A model generated the notes under the pieces. The model saw only the letters and a list, made by a program, of their open reading frames with translations. It had not been told where the DNA came from and did not search any database. This document shows positions 1 through 7,093 of a stretch of DNA of 64,000 nucleotides, piece by piece. Source of the DNA: Gemmata sp. GTDB lineage: Bacteria > Planctomycetota > Planctomycetia > Gemmatales > Gemmataceae. The stretch's first letter is position 1; every line of letters begins with the position of its first letter. Made by a program: the position numbers and the translations under genes. The stretch is taken from NCBI GenBank assembly GCA_025055115.1, contig JANWYJ010000026.1:1-64000 (forward strand), read 5' to 3'.

Positions 1-388
1 GCCATAAGAGCAATCATTGACCAGCGGGCTGTTTTTTACGCTAGAACCCACGAGCCGACATGTTACGCCTCTTTGGCCTCTCAGTTGTTGACACGGCCAA
101 GAGGTATTTCCCACGTTGCGAAAATGGGTGATTGCAACAGAAATACGGAAGAAAAGCATTCTGCCGGCGAGAGAATAGTTGAACAAAAATCGCTGGATTT
201 TTCATCGGAGTTTGGGAACTTGCTAGCGTGTTTCGGCGTCTTACAGAGTAAGCCGGCCCGCCCCTGCCCGCATCCGCGGTCCCGCCTCCAGCGATTGCAC
301 GAGCCGGAACGACAAGATACACTCAAGTAACCTGCCTGCTCGTATTGCGCGTGCCCGTGCAATGGGAGAGGCCACGAGGAGCTGAAGC
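1..388. other. Intergenic region before the first gene
   Basis: No gene, RNA or convincing repeat is recognisable here. Short open frames on both strands have no family resemblance and no ribosome binding site. The last bases hold a GAGGAG Shine-Dalgarno at 376-381, seven bases before the ATG at 389, so at least the end of the region is the leader of the DUF1501 gene. Confidence 0.5.
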
Positions 389-1801
389 ATGTTTGGCATT
401 ACCGACCGTCGGCACTTCATGAAACACGTGGCTGCCGGAGCCGCAGTCACCGTTCCTGGCCTGAACTTTCTCGTCAATGTTCGGGCTCAAGCGGCGGAAA
501 TGAAAAAAAGTGGCAAAAGCCTGATCATCCTGTGGATGGGTGGTGGTCCCAGCACGATCGACCTGTGGGACATGAAACCCGGTAGCCCCAATGGTGGCGA
601 ACACCGGCCCAAACCCACGGCGGTCAGTGGCATCCAAATTTCCGAACACTTGCCGCGGATTGCCGAGCAATTCAAACACCTCGCGATCATCCGTTCGCTC
701 TCCAGCGGTGAAGGCGATCATGCGCGCGGCACCTATCGCATGAACACGGGCAACAAACCCAGCCCGATCCTGGAATATCCGGCCTTAGGGTCAGTCCTGA
801 GCTATTACCAAGCGATGGACATCGAAGCGGCCAAGAACGCGGATATTCCGGCCTTCATCGCTCTGGGCAACACCGTCGGCACCAACCCGCTGACGCAAAA
901 CGCAGTCGGTGGTGGCTTCCTTGGGATGAAGTATTCGCCCTTCCTGGTGCAAAACCCCGGTCAGCCGCCGGAAAACGTCTCTCCTCCCCTCGATCCCCGG
1001 GAACGTGACGCGCGGATGATCCGCCGTGCAGCCATCTTCGACAAACTCGAAAGCGGCTTGATCCAAACCGACGCCAATAAGAAACCCCTCATGGATGCGG
1101 CCTTGGCTCACAAGGACGTGTACGAAAAAGCCATGAATCTGGTCGTCTCAAGCCGCAAGGAAGTCTTCAATCTCGACAACGAACTGGACGGCAAGCCGAT
1201 CAGCCCGCAACTGAAGGAAGAATACGGCGCCGCTGGCCCGAATGCGAACGCCTTCGGCCGCAGCTGCTTGTTGGCCCGCAAACTCGTAGAAGCCGGTGTG
1301 GCCTGCGTGCAAATCACCCTGGGCGGTTGGGACAACCACAACGGCATTTTCCCGATTCTGGCGAACCAGCGTCTGCCAGTGCTCGATCGCGGTATGGGCA
1401 CCCTGGTGAAAGACCTTGCCCAACGTGGCAAACTGAAAGACACCGTCATTCTGTGGATGGGCGACTTCGGCCGCACGCCGCGCATCAACCAAAACGCCGG
1501 GCGCGACCACTACCCCGCGGCGTGGAGCGTGGTGTTGGGCGGCGGTAACATTCGCGGTGGCATGGTCTACGGGGCCACTGATAAAGATGGCGTTTCGGTC
1601 ACCGAAAACCGCGTCGGCGTTCACGACCTGTTTGGTACCGTCTACAAGGCTTTGGGCATCGACCCCACCCCCGAAACCAACGCCAGCGTTCGCGACAATC
1701 TCGGCCGGCCGTACTACATCGCCGGGAATCGGGCCGAAATCGGCACCCAAAACACCGATGCTCAACTGAAGACCTACTGGATCAAGGAATTGATCAGCTG
1801 A
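389..1801 (+). CDS. DUF1501 family secreted protein
   Basis: A 470-residue protein of the DUF1501 family, a planctomycete-rich group related to the alkaline phosphatase/sulfatase fold; the reaction is unknown. The N terminus carries a twin-arginine-like signal (DRRHFMKH followed by an Ala/Gly-rich stretch, residues 6-35), so export is expected. Family hallmarks are LWMGGGPS near residue 50, the GDHARGTYRMNTG block near 110, GGWDNHNG near 310, and the C-terminal GDFGRTPRIN and GRDHYP motifs. The start is supported by a GAGGAG ribosome binding site seven bases upstream. Homologues in other planctomycetes commonly sit beside a DUF1549/DUF1553 gene, but here the next gene is a peptidase on the other strand. 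A strong intrinsic terminator follows. Confidence 0.9.
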   Translation: MFGITDRRHFMKHVAAGAAVTVPGLNFLVNVRAQAAEMKKSGKSLIILWMGGGPSTIDLWDMKPGSPNGGEHRPKPTAVSGIQISEHLPRIAEQFKHLAIIRSLSSGEGDHARGTYRMNTGNKPSPILEYPALGSVLSYYQAMDIEAAKNADIPAFIALGNTVGTNPLTQNAVGGGFLGMKYSPFLVQNPGQPPENVSPPLDPRERDARMIRRAAIFDKLESGLIQTDANKKPLMDAALAHKDVYEKAMNLVVSSRKEVFNLDNELDGKPISPQLKEEYGAAGPNANAFGRSCLLARKLVEAGVACVQITLGGWDNHNGIFPILANQRLPVLDRGMGTLVKDLAQRGKLKDTVILWMGDFGRTPRINQNAGRDHYPAAWSVVLGGGNIRGGMVYGATDKDGVSVTENRVGVHDLFGTVYKALGIDPTPETNASVRDNLGRPYYIAGNRAEIGTQNTDAQLKTYWIKELIS

Positions 1802-1831
1802 TTCGAAGCTCGATCGTCCACGAGTAGCCCC

Positions 1832-1864
1832 GAGGCGGAGTCAATGCACTCCGCCTCTTGTTTT
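1832..1864 (+). terminator. Intrinsic terminator of the first DUF1501 gene
   Basis: A perfect 10-bp stem (1832-1841 with 1848-1857, six-base loop) is followed by TTGTTTT, about 30 bases after the stop codon. It is the clearest rho-independent terminator in the window; most other gene ends lack one. Confidence 0.88.
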
Positions 1865-1869
1865 CTGAC

Positions 1870-1915
1870 TCCGCAGGGCGGTTGCTCTTCAGTCCGCAGG
1901 GCCGTTGCTCTTCAG
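1870..1915. repeat. Tandem 23-bp direct repeat
   Basis: Two head-to-tail copies (1870-1892 and 1893-1915) differ at one base (22/23). They lie immediately after the terminator of the DUF1501 gene. Belongs to the window-wide intergenic repeat pattern. Confidence 0.85.
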
Positions 1916-2038
1916 CTTGTGAGCCTGGCCAATGTGCCATGGTTGGCAAGCAATTGACGATCCAAGCCACGCTGCCTTCCAGAATTCATCTCCTCAGCGC
2001 GGCCACAGCGCTATCGTCACCGATTATTTCCACCCGGT

Positions 2039-2148
2039 CCGCCGAGGGTTTCAGGCTCTGATGGATCGCGCGATGCGGGGCCGACAGCACGCGGACGGTA
2101 TCGGCGTTGAACCGCCAAGGGTTTCATGCTTTGATGAATAGCACGATG
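2039..2148. repeat. Spaced imperfect direct repeat, 73-bp offset
   Basis: A 37-bp unit at 2039-2075 recurs at 2112-2148 with 31/37 identity; 36 bases separate the copies. The second copy ends 22 bases before the 3' end of the convergent metallopeptidase gene. The rest of the 1802-2170 gap holds no recognisable gene. Confidence 0.8.
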
Positions 2149-2170
2149 GTTGATCGGCTGGGGGGAACTG

Positions 2171-3076
2171 TCAGAAACCCAACAGCTCGTGGTTACGCAG
2201 TTCTCCGGTTCTGGCGTTAAAAGGTGTGGCTTTCTCGTCGAAGAACAGATCGAGTTGGCGTTGACTGGCATCACCGGTGCGCAAGCCCTGGATGAATGCG
2301 GCCGCGCGTTGCCGATCGGTGCCGTGGTTGAATCCTTCGGGCGACACCCACCCCCGCGCTTTTTGTTGGATGCGATTATCGCCAATGGCCCGGGCCGTTT
2401 GGATGGCCTCTTCTGTATCGCCCCGTTCGAGGATTTTGAAGGTTTTTTCGGCGTGATGCGCCCACACCCCCGCCAGGTAATCAGCCTGCAATTCAAGGCG
2501 GATGGAGTATTCATTTTCTTGTCGTGTACGGCGTTTGGCATCCGCCCGGGCCGAGTAACCGCGCAGATTTTGGACATGATGCCCCACTTCATGGCCAATC
2601 ACATACGCCTGGGAAAACGCGGCTTTCGACCCCCCCAGTTTCTTCTCCAATTCGTCGAAGAAGGTGGGGTCGAGATAAACCGTCTGATCGGCCGGGCAAT
2701 AGAACGGCCCGACGGAAGATGGCGCTGAGCCGCAGCCGTTGGTTCGCACCGCCTCAGAGAAGAGGACCATTTTGGGTTTTTTGTAGGCCCCATAGCCGTA
2801 TTTCTCAAACAACTGCGTCCAAACCACTTCCGTTGTGCCCAGAACTTTGCTGGCGAATTGCTTGTAGCCGTCGGAGGGCGCCGAGGTGTTGGGGACCTCC
2901 GGTGGCCGGGCCAATGGTCCTTGTTTTCCAACCAGACCCAATTGATTGGGATCAATACCGAAGATGAGGGCCAGAATGAGGATGATGATACCGCCTCCGC
3001 CAGCGGCCCAACCCGCCGTCCTCATCCCGCGACGATCTTCGACATTGCCACTTTCAGGGGCATCGTCCAGCCGCAT
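2171..3076 (-). CDS. Neutral zinc metallopeptidase (YpfJ/KPN_02809 family)
   Basis: A 301-residue membrane-anchored zinc peptidase of the putative neutral zinc metallopeptidase family (Pfam Zn_peptidase). Residues 29-40 form one transmembrane segment after a Gly-rich stretch typical of the family, leaving the catalytic domain probably outside the cytoplasm. The active-site helix HEVGHH lies at 162-167, and a downstream LELQADYLAG block provides the expected further acidic ligand region. The paired cysteines in TNGCGS and FYCPAD, about 12 residues apart, are also a family trait. The ATG start has a GAGGA ribosome binding site eight bases upstream. It stands alone and is convergent with the DUF1501 gene. 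The physiological substrate is not known. Confidence 0.92.
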   Translation of the reverse strand: MRLDDAPESGNVEDRRGMRTAGWAAGGGGIIILILALIFGIDPNQLGLVGKQGPLARPPEVPNTSAPSDGYKQFASKVLGTTEVVWTQLFEKYGYGAYKKPKMVLFSEAVRTNGCGSAPSSVGPFYCPADQTVYLDPTFFDELEKKLGGSKAAFSQAYVIGHEVGHHVQNLRGYSARADAKRRTRQENEYSIRLELQADYLAGVWAHHAEKTFKILERGDTEEAIQTARAIGDNRIQQKARGWVSPEGFNHGTDRQRAAAFIQGLRTGDASQRQLDLFFDEKATPFNARTGELRNHELLGF

Positions 3077-3455
3077 GGCTTTGTCCTCACACCGTCACAA
3101 GGCTCTGTGGGAAACCACTTGCAACCCCATTGTAGTGCCCAATATTACGTTGGAAGCGGCTGATGCAGTAGAAACGCAACTTGTTCCACCGCGGCGGCCA
3201 ACCCCAAGAGTCGAAGCGACAGCGGCTCTGAAACGACAGCTGCCCTGGCGTGGTGAAGGACCAACAGAACCGGTAGCTAGCGCCGACAGCTCTGCAGTGG
3301 TAAAAGACCCCCAGAACCGGTGGCTACCACCACCGGCAGGAGTGGTTGGAAGTCGCGGGAGGGGTGCCCCTGGGAGGGGGGGGCCCTGGTTGACGGCAAC
3401 TCCGCCGGGATTGCAAACCAGGGACGTTATGGACGTTTTCGCTTTCTTGCTGAGG
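3077..3455. other. Intergenic region with degenerate repeats
   Basis: No gene recognised. It separates two reverse-strand genes. It holds an imperfect direct repeat (3250-3331) and a G-rich stretch around 3357-3386 made of short gggagggg-like blocks. Open frames crossing it are low-complexity and unconvincing. Confidence 0.5.
3250..3331. repeat. Imperfect direct repeat, 47-bp offset
   Basis: Units of about 34 bp at 3250-3284 and 3297-3331 share a central CAGAACCGGT.GCTA block; about 80 percent identity by eye. Part of the intergenic repeat pattern. Confidence 0.65.
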
Positions 3456-5081
3456 TCAATGATTGAAGGCGAATTCGGTGGAGTTGAAGAGGGTCCAGTA
3501 CAAGTCGGCCAGAATGCGTTTTCGCGGATCACCCCGAGTTCCGGTCAGTTTCGCGACGAAGTGGCGGCGTTCGGCATCAGTCGGGCGACGGCTCAAGACG
3601 GCCAGATACGCCGTTTCGATCGCCGCTTCGTCACTGGGGGCGAACATGGCGATTTGTGCTGAAGCGTTCAATAAATCTTCCTTGGCTTTCTCGTTGACCA
3701 GTGGGTTATTCATCATTAACAGTCGCTGGGGGATGGTGCCCGGCGAGCGGGTGAATCCGTCGTCATCAAGATCGCCGTAGCGTTTCACAAAGTCGCGTTC
3801 GTTGAAGTAGCGAACTAACCGCGTGAAAACATGCGATTGCTGGTTGATGGTTTTGACACTGGCCGCTTGTATCACACTCCCGATCACTTGCTCAGGACGT
3901 AAGCGCGAAAGAGGAAAGACAGCCCAGGTCTGTTCGTGATCGTCCGAGATGGCAAAATCCGCTGCACTATCCAATTGAAACACTTCCGTGGATGCAATTA
4001 ACAAGATCAACCGACGCAGATCATGACCGTGCTTAGCAAAATCTTCGGCCAGAAGCCGCAGCGCCGGGGGAATGGCAGCATCGCTCATCTCTTCCAGTGT
4101 TTGGGCTTCGATGGTGGGCAATAACGGGCGACCGGTCATCATCGCCCAGATGCGGTTGACCGTGGCTCGGGCGAAGTAAATGTTGTGCGGGTGTGTCACC
4201 CACGCGGCCAACCGTTCGCGGAGCGTGCCATCTGCAGGCAGCAACTCCGGCAGCATCGGCACATTGGGAGCTATGGTGCGTCGTCCCCCCTCAACGCGAT
4301 CTTCGAAGGCGTATTCGCCGTCGTTGTGGTCGAGGATGTTGGTGATCACTTGCTTGGTGCGTCCGAAGAAGGCGGCGAGGGCTTGAAAGTGCGATTGTTT
4401 CCACTCGGGTTCCAAGAAGTGGTCGTGGCATTGGGCACAGTCGATCCGCAGGCCCAGGAAAGCCCGGCTGACGCGGCTGGCGAGCTTTTCCGGGTCCGGC
4501 GCTTTCTTCTCGTCGTCGTAGGTCGCTGCGATGAAATTGACCGCAGGCTGATCGGTGTTCAAACCTTGGACAGCGATCATCTGGCGGACGATGGCCGCAT
4601 AAGATGTGTTGTTCAACAATTCGTCGGATAGCCAAGCCAGATAGCGGCGCTTGCGGTAAGCAATCAACGGCCCATCTTCAGTACCCACAAAGGCGCGGGC
4701 AAGGCGTTCCGCAAAGTAATCGGCGTAGCGGCGATCGTGGAGGAGATAGTTCGTCCAGCCGGCAATGCGGTGCGTGGGGGGGTGATTCTCGAAGTGACGA
4801 ATTTCTTCCAAGGAAGGAATCGTGCCCGTTAAGGCCAGCGACAATCGTCGGGCGATCGTAAGATCATCGGCACGAGCCGCTGGGGAAAGACCACGTTGGG
4901 TCCAAATTTCGCGGAAGGATTCGTCGATCTGACGAACGACGTGTTGGAACGCAGGGTCACAGGCCAGCCCGGGGTCGAAGTTCACCTGACGGGCCGTGGA
5001 GGACAGTGGAAATAGGCTGGCCCGCACGGCAACCACCCCCACACCCACCACGCCGATCAACAGCAGATTGCGCGCCCACAT
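3456..5081 (-). CDS. DUF1549/DUF1553 domain protein without a cytochrome domain
   Basis: A 541-residue secreted or membrane-anchored protein. An N-terminal hydrophobic segment (about residues 5-20) is followed by a DUF1549 domain (RRLSLALTGTIPSLEEI block, then the RYADYFAERLARAFVG block) and a C-terminal DUF1553 domain (NRIWAMMTGRPLL and the C-terminal AYLAVLSRRPTDAERR block). A CAQCHDH motif in the middle is the CxxCH found in these proteins. Function is unknown in the family. Unlike the larger homologue at 44.6 kb it has no N-terminal PSCyt domain. The ATG at 5081 follows a GGGGGG ribosome binding site and is preferred over one nine codons upstream. It is divergent from the membrane protein at 5247. 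Confidence 0.87.
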   Translation of the reverse strand: MWARNLLLIGVVGVGVVAVRASLFPLSSTARQVNFDPGLACDPAFQHVVRQIDESFREIWTQRGLSPAARADDLTIARRLSLALTGTIPSLEEIRHFENHPPTHRIAGWTNYLLHDRRYADYFAERLARAFVGTEDGPLIAYRKRRYLAWLSDELLNNTSYAAIVRQMIAVQGLNTDQPAVNFIAATYDDEKKAPDPEKLASRVSRAFLGLRIDCAQCHDHFLEPEWKQSHFQALAAFFGRTKQVITNILDHNDGEYAFEDRVEGGRRTIAPNVPMLPELLPADGTLRERLAAWVTHPHNIYFARATVNRIWAMMTGRPLLPTIEAQTLEEMSDAAIPPALRLLAEDFAKHGHDLRRLILLIASTEVFQLDSAADFAISDDHEQTWAVFPLSRLRPEQVIGSVIQAASVKTINQQSHVFTRLVRYFNERDFVKRYGDLDDDGFTRSPGTIPQRLLMMNNPLVNEKAKEDLLNASAQIAMFAPSDEAAIETAYLAVLSRRPTDAERRHFVAKLTGTRGDPRKRILADLYWTLFNSTEFAFNH

Positions 5082-5246
5082 CGCAATTTCCCCCCACCAC
5101 CGCACCAAGCAGTACCTACCCTCTTTCGGTCAAGTTTCACGAAACTCTCGCCCTTGTATCAAGGTAAGATTAGGACATGAGGGGGTGTGGCGGGGAGTTG
5201 CGACTGGTTCCTTCCACCGACCCTCGACTCGTCGCAGCAGGGGAAA

Positions 5247-6431
5247 ATGGCCTCGTCGTCTTCGGTGAACGTGGAATGGGTTGGTGGCGACCGTATTCCC
5301 GTGGTTGTTGAACTGGATCTTGAAGAAGCTCCCCCCGGCTCTCCGCGGGGGTGGATCGGCACGGTTTTTCACGGCGTCGAGTGGTTGTTTGGTTTGTTCG
5401 CGTTGCTGGTTGGGCTGGCGGTCCTGGCTGCAATTCCGTTGGGGCAGTTTCTGGCGTTGGGCTATCTCCTGGAGGTGAGTGGTCGAGTTGCGCGAACAGG
5501 TCGTTTCCGCGATGGCTTCATCGGTATCCGAACCGCCGCCCGTTGGGGCAAGATCGCCGTGGCCGGTTTCATCCTGTGGTTGCCCTTGTATTTCCTGTCC
5601 CTGCAAGCTCAGGCGGCGCAGATCATCGACCCCGCAGGGCCAATCGCTCGCCAATGGCAACTGTGGCTGGCTATTGTGACCACGATCGTGACCTTGCACG
5701 CCCTGGCAGCCGTTGTGCGCGGTGGCCGCTTCCGCGATTTCTTACGTCCGTTCAACCTTCTGTGGCTAGTCCGCCGCGTGTGGCGTGGCGGATTGTTTCG
5801 CGAAGCACGCGATCGGTTGTGGACTGCTCTCGTCGAATTGCGGCTGCCGTATTACTTCTGGCTGGGTGTGCGTGGATTTGTGGGGGCCTTGGTGTGGCTG
5901 GTGCTGCCGCTGCTACTGCTGGCTCAGGGGCACCGGGTGCCGGCCCTTGGGATTCTGGGCGGCTTATTGTTGGCCGCAGTGGTGATGTATGTACCCTTTT
6001 TGCAAGTTCGGTTTGCCCGCGACAATCGCCTGGCCGCTTTTGTGGAGTGCCGGGCGGTCCGGATGGCCTTTCGCCGTGCCCCCCTCGCTTTTGCTGTGGC
6101 CTTGTGGGTCCATTTGTCGTTCGCCATTCCGTTGTATTTGCTGAAAATTGAGGTGATACCCCGGGAATTGGTCTTTCTTGAAGGATTATTGTTCTTACTT
6201 CTGATGTTTCCCGCTCGGTTATTGGGCGGTTGGGCGATAGCCCGGGGCTGTCGTCGCCCGACCCCGCGCTGGTGGGGGGTTCGTTGGTTGAGCCGCATCG
6301 CGGTTCTTCCGGTATTGGGGGCGTATGTGTTTGTGGTGTTTCTGTCGCAGCATTTGGGGTGGCAAGGCATCGGCAGTTTATACGAACAGCACGCCTTCCT
6401 GCTGCCAGTGCCGTTTGTAACCTGGCCATGA
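5247..6431 (+). CDS. Multi-pass integral membrane protein of unknown function
   Basis: A 394-residue protein with roughly seven or eight hydrophobic segments, the first near residue 45 (LFALLVGLAVLAAIPLGQF) and the last near residue 365. An amphipathic N-terminal 40 residues precede them. A short YLLEVSGRVARTGRFRDGFI-type cytoplasmic loop after the first helix recalls membrane proteins annotated only as hypothetical in Gemmataceae. I do not recognise a transport or enzymatic motif. The ATG at 5247 has an AGGGGAA ribosome binding site and is better than one 20 codons earlier. The stop codon lies inside an 18-bp direct repeat, so the last codons, including the stop, are repeated in frame just downstream. 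Confidence 0.75.
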   Translation: MASSSSVNVEWVGGDRIPVVVELDLEEAPPGSPRGWIGTVFHGVEWLFGLFALLVGLAVLAAIPLGQFLALGYLLEVSGRVARTGRFRDGFIGIRTAARWGKIAVAGFILWLPLYFLSLQAQAAQIIDPAGPIARQWQLWLAIVTTIVTLHALAAVVRGGRFRDFLRPFNLLWLVRRVWRGGLFREARDRLWTALVELRLPYYFWLGVRGFVGALVWLVLPLLLLAQGHRVPALGILGGLLLAAVVMYVPFLQVRFARDNRLAAFVECRAVRMAFRRAPLAFAVALWVHLSFAIPLYLLKIEVIPRELVFLEGLLFLLLMFPARLLGGWAIARGCRRPTPRWWGVRWLSRIAVLPVLGAYVFVVFLSQHLGWQGIGSLYEQHAFLLPVPFVTWP

Positions 6432-6449
6432 AGTGTAACTTGGCCATGA
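6416..6449. repeat. In-frame 18-bp tandem repeat spanning a stop codon
   Basis: Copies at 6416-6431 and 6434-6449 match at 15 of 16 bases with a period of 18. Because the period is a multiple of three, the codons for Val-Thr-Trp-Pro-stop occur twice in the same frame. Confidence 0.85.
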
Positions 6450-6554
6450 GGGGCCGTTGGGTGGCGCGTTCGCAGCGGCCATTCCGATCATCCTGCAAGG
6501 ATTTTGCTGCCCGAGGAGTTAATGTAAACAATCACACACCTACGTTCGCGGGCG

Positions 6555-6914
6555 TTATTCCGCGGAGGTTGGCGGCGTCACATGCAAGGGGTACTCGGGG
6601 ACGGATAAACCCAACCGGGGAAGAGCCAACAACCGCCGGTAGCCGCGGGTCACACGCTCTTCCTCCGCGGCTACAAACGCGGGATCAAGCATCGACTTCC
6701 CAAAGAGACCCTCACAGACCACCGGCGGGAATCGAGGATGAACGATGTATTGCGCCAAGGCCGGATTGCAGCGAATGTGCCGTTCGGGAAGCTGATGAAG
6801 CCATTCCAGCGGCACTTCCCCAAGCACATAACGCAAGTACAAATCGGATTCCTCAATCGCCGCGACATCGTCGCCACAAACTTCGCACCGGTAGCCCTCA
6901 TCGCACTTGGCCAT
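6555..6914 (-). CDS. Small Cys-rich hypothetical protein
   Basis: A 119-residue protein that I cannot assign to a named family. It starts with a CEVCG pair (residues 10-13), with two further cysteines near 49 and 67, suggesting a small zinc-binding or redox site. The remainder is acidic with Trp and Tyr, without signal peptide or membrane segment. A GGAGGG ribosome binding site lies nine bases before the ATG, and the reverse frame is free of the low-complexity look of the overlapping forward frames. It is divergent from yidC. Confidence 0.7.
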   Translation of the reverse strand: MAKCDEGYRCEVCGDDVAAIEESDLYLRYVLGEVPLEWLHQLPERHIRCNPALAQYIVHPRFPPVVCEGLFGKSMLDPAFVAAEEERVTRGYRRLLALPRLGLSVPEYPLHVTPPTSAE

Positions 6915-6956
6915 CCGGATACCCTCCCCGTCTGAGAGCTACCCGCCCTGCCCTAC

Positions 6957-6994
6957 AACAAGAAAATGGGGTTGAAACAAGAAAATGGGGTTGA
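6957..6994. repeat. Perfect 19-bp tandem repeat
   Basis: Copies at 6957-6975 and 6976-6994 are identical (19/19). They lie in the divergent intergenic region between the Cys-rich gene and yidC. Confidence 0.88.
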
Positions 6995-7031
6995 ATCACG
7001 CGACGGCAATCGAGCGATGCTCTCGCAGCGT

Positions 7032-7065
7032 TCCGATTTCATCCGATTTCATAAGATAATCTTAT
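7032..7065. promoter_or_regulatory. Perfect 15-bp palindrome and 10-bp tandem upstream of yidC
   Basis: ATAAGAT at 7051-7057 and ATCTTAT at 7059-7065 form a perfect inverted repeat around a single A, 28 bases before the yidC ATG. Directly before it TCCGATTTCA occurs twice in tandem (7032-7041, 7042-7051). The AT-rich palindrome could be an operator or part of a promoter; no regulator is identified. Confidence 0.45.
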
Positions 7066-7093
7066 CGGGTCGCCAAACTCAGCCGTTGCACGC

